Assembly: GCA_028690665.1 (NCBI GenBank)
Contig: JAQVAV010000022.1
Span: 1-41,807, forward strand
Source of the DNA: Paludibacter sp.
GTDB lineage: Bacteria; Bacteroidota; Bacteroidia; Bacteroidales; Paludibacteraceae
Length of the DNA: 41,807 nucleotides
Reading direction: 5' to 3'
Part shown: positions 16,359 to 24,543 of the stretch, piece after piece
Layout of the letters: every line of letters starts with the position of its first letter
How positions within the stretch are numbered: position 1 is the stretch's first letter
The notes under the pieces: generated by a model
What the model saw: the letters and a program-made list of their open reading frames with translations, nothing else
Database searches by the model: none
What the model was told of the DNA's origin: nothing
Program-made: the position numbers and the translations under genes

Positions 16359-16369
16359 AATAAACGAGT

Positions 16370-16795
16370 ATGGATGAAAAACAATATAAATTAGATCTGA
16401 GATATATGCGTATGGCGCGTATCTGGGCCGAAAATTCTTATTGCGAGCGGCGCAAAGTAGGAGCGTTGTTAGTGAAAAACAAAATGATTATATCAGATGG
16501 GTATAACGGTACTCCCTCTGGTTTTGAAAATAAATGTGAAGATGAAAACAATGTGTCGAAAGCTTATGTTTTACATGCCGAGGCCAATGCGATAACAAAA
16601 GTTGCTCGATCCCATAACAGTAGCGATGGCGCTACTCTTTATGTAACGGCGTCTCCATGCATCGAATGTGCCAAGCTGATTATTCAGGCCGGGATTAAAC
16701 GCGTTATTTATGGTGAGAAATATCGTATCATGGATGGCGTTGAGCTACTTGAAAGAGCTGGCATTGAAGTGATTTATTTGGAAAATAATGAATAA
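16370..16795 (+). CDS. dCMP deaminase family protein
   Basis: A 141-aa zinc deaminase that would convert dCMP to dUMP for dTTP synthesis. The zinc motif is complete: H69-A-E71 in VLHAEANAI and P96-C97-x-x-C100 in ASPCIECAK. The N-terminal MARIWAENSYCERRKVGAL and DGYNGTPSGFENKCE are typical of deoxycytidylate deaminases. It lies in a tight run with the Mur-like gene and the protease gene that follows (33-bp gap). Confidence 0.92.
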   Translation: MDEKQYKLDLRYMRMARIWAENSYCERRKVGALLVKNKMIISDGYNGTPSGFENKCEDENNVSKAYVLHAEANAITKVARSHNSSDGATLYVTASPCIECAKLIIQAGIKRVIYGEKYRIMDGVELLERAGIEVIYLENNE

Positions 16796-16828
16796 AACCT
16801 GTTGTGAAATTTATTAGAAAATGATGAT

Positions 16829-18445
16829 ATGAAGAACAGAAATCTTTCGCTGGTAACAATCGTATTTTTTGCCGTTATAATTGGCATGTTTTTCGGAAAT
16901 TTACTGGCAAAAAGAGCTGAGTTGCGAAATACGGCTTCGTTGGGAGCTTTGTTCTCGGGAGGCTCACATAGTAAGATCGATGAAATGTTGAATGTTATTG
17001 AAAATAAGTATGTTGATTCGATTGATGTAAATAAAATGACGGAGGAAATGATGACTGATATGGTTGCGAAACTTGATCCTCATTCAGTCTATATTCCTGC
17101 AGAAGATCTTGAAACCGTAAACAGCGAACTCCAGGGAAGTTTTAGTGGTATCGGGGTACAGTTTAATATTCAGAACGACACAATTATGATTGTATCGGTA
17201 ATTAGTGGCGGCCCATCGGAAAAAGTCGGACTGCTGGCCGGCGACAGAATTGTGACGGTTAATGATTCTGCTTTTACCGGTAAAAAAATCAATAACGAAA
17301 AAGTCATGAAAAAACTCAGGGGAAAAGCCAATACCAAGGTGAAACTCGGGGTTAAACGCAACGGAACCAAGGAGCTTTTATCGTTTACGGTAACTCGTGG
17401 GGAAATTCCTGTAAATTCGGTTGATGTTTCGTATATGATTGAACCGGGAATCGGTTTCATAAAAGTTAGCAAATTTGCGTCAACAACTTATACGGAGTTT
17501 TTGAATGCCATTGCCAAATTGAAAAACGACGGAGCCAAAAAATTTATTATTGATTTGCGCGAAAATAGTGGCGGATATATGGAACAGGCAATAAATATGG
17601 TCAACGAATTTTTGCCTGCCAACGAAATGATTGTTTATTCGCAGGGCAAATCCTATCCGAAGTTTGAAGCTAAGTCGAATGGTAGCGGCAGTTGTATTAA
17701 TGCGCCTGTCGTGGTGTTGATAGATGAATTTTCGGCCTCGGCCAGTGAAATTTTCTCAGGCGCAATTCAGGATAATGACCGTGGTATGATTGTGGGACGC
17801 CGTTCGTTCGGCAAAGGACTGGTACAGGAACAATTTCCTTTGTCTGATAAGTCTGCGATTCGTCTGACTGTTGCCCGCTATTACACGCCATCCGGAAGAT
17901 GTATTCAAAAACCGTATACGATTGGCGATTATAAAGATTATCAGGAAGATATAATGAACCGTTTTCTTCGTGGTGAATTTGATAACAGAGACAGCATTCA
18001 TGTAGCCGATTCGTTGAAATATAAAACTTTGAAGGGACGCACGGTTTATGGAGGCGGTGGAATTATGCCGGACTATTTTGTGCCGCGGGATACTACCGAT
18101 TATACACCGTATCTCAATAAAGTAATTAATTACGGATATTTATATCAGTTTGCATTCAGATACACTGATACCAACCGTGCTAAGTTGAATAAATTTGCAG
18201 ATTGGAGAAAGATGGAGCAGTATCTTGGTAAACAAAATTTGCTTGGTCAGTTTGTTGAATATGCCGCAGGAAAGGGAGTAAAAGAAAATAAACATGATTT
18301 GGCTCTTTCAGGTAAGTTTTTGACTGGTCAGCTTGAAGCATATATTATAAGAAATATATTGGGCGATGATGGATTCTATCCTATGTATTATCAGGATGAT
18401 GAAACAGTTTTGAAGGCTGTTTCTGTTATCAAAAAACAGAAGTAA
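16829..18445 (+). CDS. S41 family C-terminal processing peptidase
   Basis: A 538-aa CtpA/Prc-type serine protease. An N-terminal membrane anchor or signal segment (residues 7-27) suggests a periplasmic location. A PDZ domain spans about 100-185 (LQGSFSGIGVQF, GPSEKVGLLAGDRIVTVND). The Ser/Lys dyad is S304 in FSASASE and K329 in SFGKGLVQ. The C-terminal 150 residues extend beyond the protease core, as is common in Bacteroidota. Confidence 0.93.
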   Translation: MKNRNLSLVTIVFFAVIIGMFFGNLLAKRAELRNTASLGALFSGGSHSKIDEMLNVIENKYVDSIDVNKMTEEMMTDMVAKLDPHSVYIPAEDLETVNSELQGSFSGIGVQFNIQNDTIMIVSVISGGPSEKVGLLAGDRIVTVNDSAFTGKKINNEKVMKKLRGKANTKVKLGVKRNGTKELLSFTVTRGEIPVNSVDVSYMIEPGIGFIKVSKFASTTYTEFLNAIAKLKNDGAKKFIIDLRENSGGYMEQAINMVNEFLPANEMIVYSQGKSYPKFEAKSNGSGSCINAPVVVLIDEFSASASEIFSGAIQDNDRGMIVGRRSFGKGLVQEQFPLSDKSAIRLTVARYYTPSGRCIQKPYTIGDYKDYQEDIMNRFLRGEFDNRDSIHVADSLKYKTLKGRTVYGGGGIMPDYFVPRDTTDYTPYLNKVINYGYLYQFAFRYTDTNRAKLNKFADWRKMEQYLGKQNLLGQFVEYAAGKGVKENKHDLALSGKFLTGQLEAYIIRNILGDDGFYPMYYQDDETVLKAVSVIKKQK

Positions 18446-18469
18446 CCGAAGAAATTTATTAATATTTTG

Positions 18470-18502
18470 CAAAAGTTAGTTTTTAAACGAAGCTAACTTT
18501 TG
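18470..18502 (+). terminator. Hairpin between S41 and M16 peptidase genes
   Basis: CAAAAGTTAG at 18470-18479 pairs perfectly with CTAACTTTTG at 18493-18502, followed by TTTT. The gene downstream starts only 16 bp later, so this may be a partial terminator or an attenuator between two co-oriented peptidase genes. Confidence 0.6.
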
Positions 18503-18517
18503 TTTTGGATAAAAGTA

Positions 18518-19735
18518 ATGACATATACACATACTTTACCGAACGGTTTCAGAATAATTTTTAAGCCGGATGAAGCCGCGGTTACCTATTGCGGGATTGT
18601 GATTGATAGCGGAGCACGTGATGAAAGTGTCGCGGAAGAAGGCATGGCACATTTTATTGAACACATGCTTTTCAAAGGAACAGCCAAACGCCGTTCGGGA
18701 CATATTATCAATCGTCTTGAAAATGTTGGAGGAGAACTGAACGCTTTTACTTCGAAAGAAGAAACAGTGGTGTATGCCGGCGTGCTTAACGAGTATTCCG
18801 AACGGGCGGTTGAACTGATTTCAGACATTGTGCTTCATTCAACTTTTCCTCAAAAGGAAATTGATAAGGAAGTGATTATTATTTTAGATGAAATTCAGTC
18901 GTACAACGATAGTCCTTCGGATTTGATTTACGATGATTTTGAAAATCTTTTATTCGAAAATCATTCCATTGGCCACAATATTTTGGGTCGGCAAGAACTT
19001 TTGGAACAATATAAAACAGAGAATGCGTTGAGTTTTAAGGCAAAATATTACCGGCCGGAAGATATGGTGTTTTTTGCCATGGGTAACCTGAATTTTAAAC
19101 AGCTTATTCGTTGGGCCGAAAAGTATTTGAATGTTACGGCAGGTAAAGAAAAAAGAATAATCCGGAACAAGCCAGAAGGTTATAATCCGGCACAAAGAAC
19201 AATAGAGAAAAATACCCATCAGGTGCATTTTATACTCGGGAACCGTGCTTATGACATGTATCATCCGGACAGGATGGGCCTGTATCTGTTGAACAATATA
19301 TTAGGCGGGCCGGGGATGAATAGTCTTTTGAATCTTTCATTGAGAGAAAAGCATGGTTTGGTGTATAATGTTGAGTCGACTTATCAGCCTTTTACCGATA
19401 CCGGATTATGGACTGTTTATTTTGGTTGTGATCCTGAAAATGCTGTAAAATGTGAGAAATTGGTGTATTCGGAATTGCAGAAATTAAGAGAACAGCCGGT
19501 TTCAGAAACGGCCCTGAAAAAATATAAACTTCAACTGATGGGGCAAATGGCTATTGCTAACGAACAGCGTGAAAATATGGCTATCAGCTTTGGAAAAAGT
19601 TTTTTACGTTACGGAAAAGTTGACAGTCTTGAAACTATTCGGCAACGTATTGAGGCTGTTACAGCAGAACAGTTGCAACGCGTAGCCTGCGAGATTTTTA
19701 ATGTTGAGAAGTTGAGCGTATTGAAATATATTTGA
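18518..19735 (+). CDS. M16 family zinc peptidase (insulinase-like)
   Basis: A 405-aa processing-peptidase-like protein. The inverted zinc motif HFIEH (H45, E48, H49) lies in AHFIEHMLFKGTAKR, and the downstream Glu is in KEVIIILDEIQSYND. GGPGMNSLLNLSLREKHGLVYNV matches the R/Y-type substrate-contact region of M16 catalytic subunits. I chose ATG 18518 (MTYTHTLPNG). The frame extends to a TTG at 18500, but that lies within the hairpin sequence. Its stop overlaps the next start by one base (TGATG), indicating translational coupling. Confidence 0.93.
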   Translation: MTYTHTLPNGFRIIFKPDEAAVTYCGIVIDSGARDESVAEEGMAHFIEHMLFKGTAKRRSGHIINRLENVGGELNAFTSKEETVVYAGVLNEYSERAVELISDIVLHSTFPQKEIDKEVIIILDEIQSYNDSPSDLIYDDFENLLFENHSIGHNILGRQELLEQYKTENALSFKAKYYRPEDMVFFAMGNLNFKQLIRWAEKYLNVTAGKEKRIIRNKPEGYNPAQRTIEKNTHQVHFILGNRAYDMYHPDRMGLYLLNNILGGPGMNSLLNLSLREKHGLVYNVESTYQPFTDTGLWTVYFGCDPENAVKCEKLVYSELQKLREQPVSETALKKYKLQLMGQMAIANEQRENMAISFGKSFLRYGKVDSLETIRQRIEAVTAEQLQRVACEIFNVEKLSVLKYI

Positions 19736-20361
19736 TGAATCTGGAAGATTATATACTTGAACATTCGGAGACTGAACCTGAATATTTGGCTAAAGTAAAC
19801 CGGAAAACGCATGTAAAGCTTATTAACCCTCGCATGCTCTCGGGGCATTTACAGGGGCGGGTTTTGAGTCTGCTTTGCCACATGGTACAACCCAGGCGGA
19901 TGCTGGAACTCGGTACTTTTACCGGTTATTCTGCTCTTTGTATGGCTGAAGCTTTGCCGGAGGATGGTGTTTTGCACACGATAGAATGTGATGATGAGCT
20001 GGAAGATTTTATCCGGGAGAATTTTGCCGGATCGGAGGTTGGAGCAAAAATCAAATTACATATTGGCGATGCCTTAAAAGTGATGGAACAATTGGATGAG
20101 GTTTTTGATCTTGTGTTTATCGATGCCGATAAACGTGAGTATTTAGCTTATTATGAAGCTGTTCTTCCTAAGTTGCGTCCGGGTGGATTTATATTGGCCG
20201 ATAATACTTTGTGGGCTGGAAAAGTGCTCGAAAAACCTCATGAGAATGATAAGCAGACTATTGAAATTATGCATTTCAATGACTTTGTTGCAAAGGATAA
20301 ACGGGTTGAAAAAGTAATTCTTCCTTTGCGGGATGGCCTGACAATTATCAGAAAAAAGTGA
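19735..20361 (+). CDS. SAM-dependent O-methyltransferase
   Basis: A 208-aa class I methyltransferase of the caffeoyl-CoA OMT-like group. MLELGTFTGYSALCMAEALP is SAM motif I, HTIECDDE carries the acidic residue, and DLVFIDADKREYLAYYEAVLPKLRPGGFI plus ADNTLWAGKV are the metal-binding and catalytic segments. In bacteria such enzymes methylate catechol-like compounds, but the substrate here is unknown. It overlaps the M16 stop by one base and is followed after 6 bp by a thioesterase. Confidence 0.92.
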   Translation: MNLEDYILEHSETEPEYLAKVNRKTHVKLINPRMLSGHLQGRVLSLLCHMVQPRRMLELGTFTGYSALCMAEALPEDGVLHTIECDDELEDFIRENFAGSEVGAKIKLHIGDALKVMEQLDEVFDLVFIDADKREYLAYYEAVLPKLRPGGFILADNTLWAGKVLEKPHENDKQTIEIMHFNDFVAKDKRVEKVILPLRDGLTIIRKK

Positions 20362-20367
20362 AAAGAT

Positions 20368-20772
20368 ATGTATATTTATGAACTTGAAATGAAGGTGCGC
20401 GATTATGAATGTGATATTCAGGGCGTTGTGAATAATTCGGTTTATCAGAATTATCTCGAATATACGCGTCATGAATTTATGCATGCCAATGAACTGAGTT
20501 TTGCAGAATTGCACAATCGCGGAATTGACGCTATGGTGTCGAGTGTCGAAATTGCTTACAAGTCGCCATTGCGTCCCGGGGATAGTTTTATTTCAAAGCT
20601 GTATGTTGAAAAAGACGGAGTTCGCTATGTTTTTCATCAAGCTATATACCGAAAGTCAGATAATAAATTAGCCATAAAGGCCAAGGTGAATACAGTAGTT
20701 GTGATTAATGGAAAATTGGCTGCCTCATTACCGGAATTTGATGATTTGCTGGCAAAAACTTTGGCAAAATAA
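20368..20772 (+). CDS. Acyl-CoA thioesterase, 4HBT family
   Basis: A 134-aa hot-dog-fold protein. MKVRDYECDIQGVVNNSVYQNYLEYTRHEFM (in part) matches the catalytic helix of the 4-hydroxybenzoyl-CoA thioesterase/YbgC group, with the Asp in the DIQGVVNN loop. It probably hydrolyses a CoA or ACP thioester in the cytoplasm, but the chain type cannot be read from sequence. Confidence 0.88.
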   Translation: MYIYELEMKVRDYECDIQGVVNNSVYQNYLEYTRHEFMHANELSFAELHNRGIDAMVSSVEIAYKSPLRPGDSFISKLYVEKDGVRYVFHQAIYRKSDNKLAIKAKVNTVVVINGKLAASLPEFDDLLAKTLAK

Positions 20773-20857
20773 TTTCTTTAATAAACTATTTAAAACGTTT
20801 GTTGTTAAAAAGTTGTGTGCATTATTTTAAATGTTGAATTAAATAAAGAATAAATAT

Positions 20858-21172
20858 ATGAATGAATTTCTTGAAACGGAAGAAAAAATTGTCAAAATGC
20901 TGAAGACTGTTTTCGATCCGGAAATCCCGGTGAATATTTACGATCTTGGCCTCATTTATAAAATTGATTTGGCGGAAGACGGACATCTTGATATTGACAT
21001 GACTTTGACTGCTCCGAATTGCCCGGCTGTGGATTTTATTGTTGAGGATGTACGAATGAAAGTCGCCAGCGTAGAGGGAGTAAAAGATGTTACGATAAAT
21101 ATCGTTTATGAACCGGCATGGGACAAAAGTATGATGAGTGAAGAAGCTCAACTGGAACTGGGATTCTTATAG
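20858..21172 (+). CDS. DUF59/MIP18 family iron-sulfur assembly protein
   Basis: A 104-aa protein with the DUF59 signature DPEIPVNIYDLGLIYKI and the TAPNCP segment with its conserved Cys. These proteins, related to SufT and PaaD-like factors, assist Fe-S cluster maturation. The sufE and sufS genes lie nearby (22424-24269), which fits, although on the opposite strand. Confidence 0.88.
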   Translation: MNEFLETEEKIVKMLKTVFDPEIPVNIYDLGLIYKIDLAEDGHLDIDMTLTAPNCPAVDFIVEDVRMKVASVEGVKDVTINIVYEPAWDKSMMSEEAQLELGFL

Positions 21173-21181
21173 TATGAAGTT

Positions 21182-21225
21182 AGTAGTTGGTAATTAGTGC
21201 TGCCGACTACTTGTTATTTTTTTTA
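21182..21225 (+). terminator. Hairpin terminator after the DUF59 gene
   Basis: AGTAGTTGG at 21182-21190 pairs with CCGACTACT at 21203-21211, followed by TGTTATTTTTTTT. The left half is also part of a GTTAGTAGTT-type repeat that recurs inverted at the far end of the neighbouring pseudogene. Confidence 0.65.
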
Positions 21226-21266
21226 TTCAAAGATTTTTTATATTTGATGTGAAGTTTAAATTGATT

Positions 21267-21651
21267 ATGGGCGAAAATAATGGTTTTAAAGATTTAATAG
21301 CTTATCAAAAAACGTTTCAGCTTGCTAATGAAGTCTTTGTTGTAACTACGACATTTCCCAAAGAAGAAATTTAATCTTTGACTGATCAAATCAGACGATC
21401 TTCTCGCTCTGTATATGCTAATTTAGCAGAAGCCTATCGGAAGAGAAATTATTGAAAAACACTTTTTATGAAAGATTACAGACTGTCTGAGTGAGAATGG
21501 AGAGACTTTAGTTTGGTTGGACATTGCGCTGAATTGTCAGTATATTAGCCAGCAATAGCACAAAGTTATGATTGAGAAAAATGATGAAATAGGCCGATTG
21601 CTAATGTACATGTACAATCATCCGGCAAAATTCGGAGTTACTACTAACTAA
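21267..21651 (+). pseudogene. Decayed four-helix-bundle (S23/IVP-like) protein gene
   Basis: Translating across frames gives a recognisable four-helix-bundle protein: FKDLIAYQKTFQLANEVF, LTDQIRRSSRSVYANLAEAY, ETLVWLDIALNCQYIS, DEIGRLLMYMYNHPAKFGV. It is broken by TAA at 21372-21374 (where relatives usually have Tyr), one extra T near 21453 that shifts the frame, TGA at 21469-21471 and TAG at 21556-21558. Intact relatives are about 120 aa and are known from ribosomal RNA intervening sequences and as stand-alone genes. The C-terminal TTN-stop falls in a repeat. Confidence 0.85.
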
Positions 21652-21683
21652 ATACTAACACTAGTTATTAATTTAAATAATTC

Positions 21684-22427
21684 ATGATATATTTCCTTTC
21701 CGACGCACATTTGGGATCACGATTAGTCGAAAATCCGAGAGAACATGAGATGAAGTTAGTGAACTGGCTTGATCAGGTGAAAGCCGATGCAACAGCCGTT
21801 TATCTTCTTGGTGATATTTTTGACTTTTGGTTTGAATATAAAACTGTCGTGCCCAAAGGTTTTGTTCGTTTTCTGGGCAAAGCTGCCGAATTGGTTGATG
21901 CGGGAATAGAAGTTCATTTTTTTACCGGTAACCATGATGTCTGGACTTTCGGCTATCTGCAACAGGAGGTGGGAATGATTGTTCATCTCGGCCCTGAAAT
22001 AATAGAGCTTTCAGGTAAAAAATTCTATATGGCACATGGCGATGGTCTGTATTACGTGGAAGATGATCGTGGGTTTAAGTTTATTCGTAAAATTTTTCAC
22101 AGTCGGCTTGCCCAAAAAGCTTTCCGGTGCTTCCCTCCTCAATTGGGGCAGGAGTTTGGCTATGCGTGGTCAAAAAATAATCGTATAAAAAATCTTCCAG
22201 TGGAAAATAAATTTCTGGGGGAAGATAAAGAATACCTGGTAGTATATTCAAAACAATATGCCGAAAAACATCCCGAAATAGATTTTTTCGTATATGGTCA
22301 TCGGCATATTGCCCTTGATTTGCAGATTCGCAATAACAAGCGAGTAATAATTCTCGGCGATTTTGTGAAAGCTTTTACCTACGGAGTGTTCGACGGAGAA
22401 GATTTTAGACTCGAATATCCTGATTAA
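21684..22427 (+). CDS. UDP-2,3-diacylglucosamine diphosphatase (LpxH-like)
   Basis: A 247-aa calcineurin-like phosphoesterase. The metal-site motifs are DAHLGSR, GDIFDFWFEY, GNHDVW, HGDG and YGHRHIAL, in the order seen in LpxH. LpxH removes UMP from UDP-diacylglucosamine in lipid A synthesis at the inner membrane. The GDIFDFWFEY block is characteristic of LpxH/LpxH2-like enzymes. It converges on sufE with a 4-bp overlap of the two coding regions. Confidence 0.88.
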   Translation: MIYFLSDAHLGSRLVENPREHEMKLVNWLDQVKADATAVYLLGDIFDFWFEYKTVVPKGFVRFLGKAAELVDAGIEVHFFTGNHDVWTFGYLQQEVGMIVHLGPEIIELSGKKFYMAHGDGLYYVEDDRGFKFIRKIFHSRLAQKAFRCFPPQLGQEFGYAWSKNNRIKNLPVENKFLGEDKEYLVVYSKQYAEKHPEIDFFVYGHRHIALDLQIRNNKRVIILGDFVKAFTYGVFDGEDFRLEYPD

Positions 22428-22849
22428 TTTTCGCCTTTGGCTTTAAATGCAATGGCGTATATACGCATTTGTTTGACCATTGCCAGCAATCCGTTGGAAC
22501 GGGTAGGGGAAAGGTGCTCTTTTAACCCGATTTTGTCGATAAAATAAAGATCAGTATTCAGAATCTCATCCGGAGTGTGACCCGAAAAAACACGGATAAG
22601 AAGCGCCACAAGTCCTTTTACCAAAATTGCATCGCTTTCGCCTTCATATATTATTTTGCCATCTTTTACTTCTGCATTCAGCCATACACGGCTTTGGCAA
22701 CCTTCTATAATATTTTGCGGCGTTTTATATTTTTCGTCCAATCCTTCTAACGAATTTCCCAAATCAATCAACAGGGAGTATTTGTCCATCCAGTCGTCGA
22801 ACTGATTGAATTCTTCTACAATTTCATTTTGAATTTCGTTTATTGTCAT
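22424..22849 (-). CDS. sufE: SufE family cysteine desulfurase partner
   Basis: A 141-aa sulfur acceptor that takes sulfane sulfur from SufS and passes it on for Fe-S cluster assembly. The acceptor cysteine is C51 in IIEGCQSRVWL, the expected place. NAEVKDGKIIYEGESDAILVKGLVALLI is typical. The gene lies downstream of sufS on the same strand, but a 165-bp repeat element separates them. Confidence 0.93.
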   Translation of the reverse strand: MTINEIQNEIVEEFNQFDDWMDKYSLLIDLGNSLEGLDEKYKTPQNIIEGCQSRVWLNAEVKDGKIIYEGESDAILVKGLVALLIRVFSGHTPDEILNTDLYFIDKIGLKEHLSPTRSNGLLAMVKQMRIYAIAFKAKGEN

Positions 22850-22883
22850 ATTTCGTTTTTGTTTGTTTTATAAGTTTTTGAAA

Positions 22884-23048
22884 TGAGGCTGTCTATAATA
22901 AGTAATTTTTTGAACACAAATTACGCAAATCATATAAAATTACGCAAATGTAAATTTTATTATCATCACATTATCAGTCATTTGTAGATTATGTTGATTT
23001 GCGGATACTTGCGTAATTTGCGTTCTTTTTCCTTTTTGGACACCCTCA
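22884..23048. mobile_element. MITE-like element between sufS and sufE
   Basis: The outer ends are TGAGGCTGTC at 22884-22893 and, inverted, TGAGGGTGTC at 23039-23048 (one mismatch). A second inner pair, GAACACAAATTACGCAAAT at 22912-22930 with its near-complement at 23007-23025, differs at two positions. AATTACGCAAAT is repeated once more in the left half. There is no coding sequence inside. The right end overlaps the sufS stop codon (TGA). Confidence 0.65.
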
Positions 23049-24269
23049 ACTAAGCATCATCACCACACGTTTAAGAGCTTCCATAAAGGAATCAATTTCT
23101 TCTTTGGTATTGTAGAAAGCAAACGATGCGCGTACTGTGCCCGGAATACTAAGAGAATCAATCAGTGGTTGCGCACAATGATGACCTGTACGGACAGCAA
23201 TTCCTAATTTGTCTAGTAACATACCAATATCGTAAGGATGAATTTTCCCTACGAGAAATGAAATTACGGCACTTTTTTCATCTGCTGTTCCGATAATGCG
23301 CATGCCTTCGATTTCCAACATTCGTTTCGTCGCATATTCTGTAAGTTCTTTTTCATACGCTGCAATTTCTTCAATACCAATACTTTTTACATAATTCAAT
23401 GCTGTTGCTAATGCGGTCGAACCGATATAATCAGGAGTTCCGGCTTCGAATTTGAATGGTAGTTCGTTATAAGTTGTTTTTTCGAATGACACGGTTGCAA
23501 TCATTTCGCCGCCACCCTGATAAGGAGGAATCGCATTCAGCCATTTTTCTTTTCCGTATAGAGCTCCTATACCCGTTGGCCCGTAAATTTTGTGTCCGGA
23601 GAAAACGTAAAAGTCGGCATCCAAATCGATGACATCAACCGGAATATGCGGTACAGCCTGAGCACCATCAACCAATACCGGAATGTTTTTTTCGTGTGCT
23701 ATACGGATAATTTCTTTTACGGGATTTACAGTTCCGAGAACGTTTGAAACGTGGGCAACAGAAACAATTTTAGTTTTATCATTCAGCAATTTTGCGTATT
23801 CGTCTAATTCCAGTTCTCCTTTTTCGTTCATCGGAATCACACGCAATTTCAGGCCTTTCCGTTCACACAACATTTGCCAGGGCACTATGTTGGAATGATG
23901 TTCCAAAACCGAAATCACAATTTCGTCACCCGTTTTGCAAAAAGCTTCGCCAAACGAAAACGCCACTAAGTTAATAGCTTCGGTCGTTCCACGGGTAAAA
24001 ATGACTTCTTCGCGTTTTGTAGCTCCCAAAAATTCGGCAACAGTCTGGCGGGCAGCCTCATGCGCTTCGGTCGCTTTTTGGCTGAGGTAATGTACGCCGC
24101 GATGAATGTTCGCATTGAGATGATAATATGCAGAATTTATTTGTTCAACGACGCACTTGGGTTTTTGTGTCGTAGCTGCATTATCAAAATAAATCAGCGG
24201 TTTTTTGTATACTTGTTCAGTCAGAATCGGAAATTCTGACCGGATTTGTTCTATTTTTTCTTTCGTCAT
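23046..24269 (-). CDS. sufS: SufS-type cysteine desulfurase
   Basis: PLP enzyme (407 aa) that releases sulfur from cysteine for Fe-S cluster assembly. YFDNAATTQKP opens the fold, the PLP lysine is in FSGHKIYGPTG, and the persulfide cysteine is in RTGHHCAQPL. I chose ATG 24269 (MTKEKIEQIRSEFP); a Met five codons upstream is also possible. It works with SufE encoded downstream. The stop codon sits in the end of a repeat element. Confidence 0.95.
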   Translation of the reverse strand: MTKEKIEQIRSEFPILTEQVYKKPLIYFDNAATTQKPKCVVEQINSAYYHLNANIHRGVHYLSQKATEAHEAARQTVAEFLGATKREEVIFTRGTTEAINLVAFSFGEAFCKTGDEIVISVLEHHSNIVPWQMLCERKGLKLRVIPMNEKGELELDEYAKLLNDKTKIVSVAHVSNVLGTVNPVKEIIRIAHEKNIPVLVDGAQAVPHIPVDVIDLDADFYVFSGHKIYGPTGIGALYGKEKWLNAIPPYQGGGEMIATVSFEKTTYNELPFKFEAGTPDYIGSTALATALNYVKSIGIEEIAAYEKELTEYATKRMLEIEGMRIIGTADEKSAVISFLVGKIHPYDIGMLLDKLGIAVRTGHHCAQPLIDSLSIPGTVRASFAFYNTKEEIDSFMEALKRVVMMLS

Positions 24270-24307
24270 TACTCTATGAATCAATCTTCTCGTTACCTAA
24301 ATGTTTG

Positions 24308-24315
24308 CAAAAATA
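24308..24315 (-). promoter_or_regulatory. -7 box for sufS
   Basis: On the minus strand this reads TATTTTTG, fitting TAnnTTTG, 39 bp upstream of the chosen start codon. Confidence 0.5.
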
Positions 24316-24418
24316 CGTATTTTACGTGTAATTTCCTGATTTGAAACAAAGATTGTTGAGTGCATGTTCTTTGTGATATGTAATTTTATTATAATTTATC
24401 CCATTTCCTTTTACATAA

Positions 24419-24438
24419 ACGAATTTTGTAAAATTCGT
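24419..24438. promoter_or_regulatory. 20-bp palindrome upstream of the GH43 gene
   Basis: ACGAATTTT and AAAATTCGT form perfect 9-bp arms around two bases. It lies about 55 bp upstream of the -7 box of the GH43 gene and could be an operator for a dimeric regulator. Confidence 0.45.
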
Positions 24439-24493
24439 ATCCATTATCACCACTTTTGAATGAATTGTCAACCAAGGCCCCATTTTTTCGACA

Positions 24494-24501
24494 TATTTTT
24501 G
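24494..24501 (+). promoter_or_regulatory. -7 box for the GH43 gene
   Basis: TATTTTTG fits TAnnTTTG and lies 42 bp upstream of the ATG at 24544. Confidence 0.5.
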
Positions 24502-24543
24502 TAAAAGCAAGATTGTATTTTATATAATTAAGTTCATACAAAA

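Larger units (their letters stand above)
21177..21660. repeat. Inverted GTTAGTAGT-type repeats flanking the pseudogene
   Basis: The left copy, AGTTAGTAGTTGGTAATTAG (about 21177-21197), and the right copy, which reads GTTAGTATTTAGTTAGTAGT on the opposite strand (about 21638-21660), bracket the four-helix-bundle pseudogene. The repeats are low in complexity and imperfect, so exact ends are uncertain. The gene and repeats may have arrived as one unit. Confidence 0.5.

Noticed and set aside
24322-24510. A 62-codon open frame on the minus strand upstream of sufS
   Set aside because: No recognisable protein pattern, and it overlaps the promoter region and palindrome of the GH43 gene.
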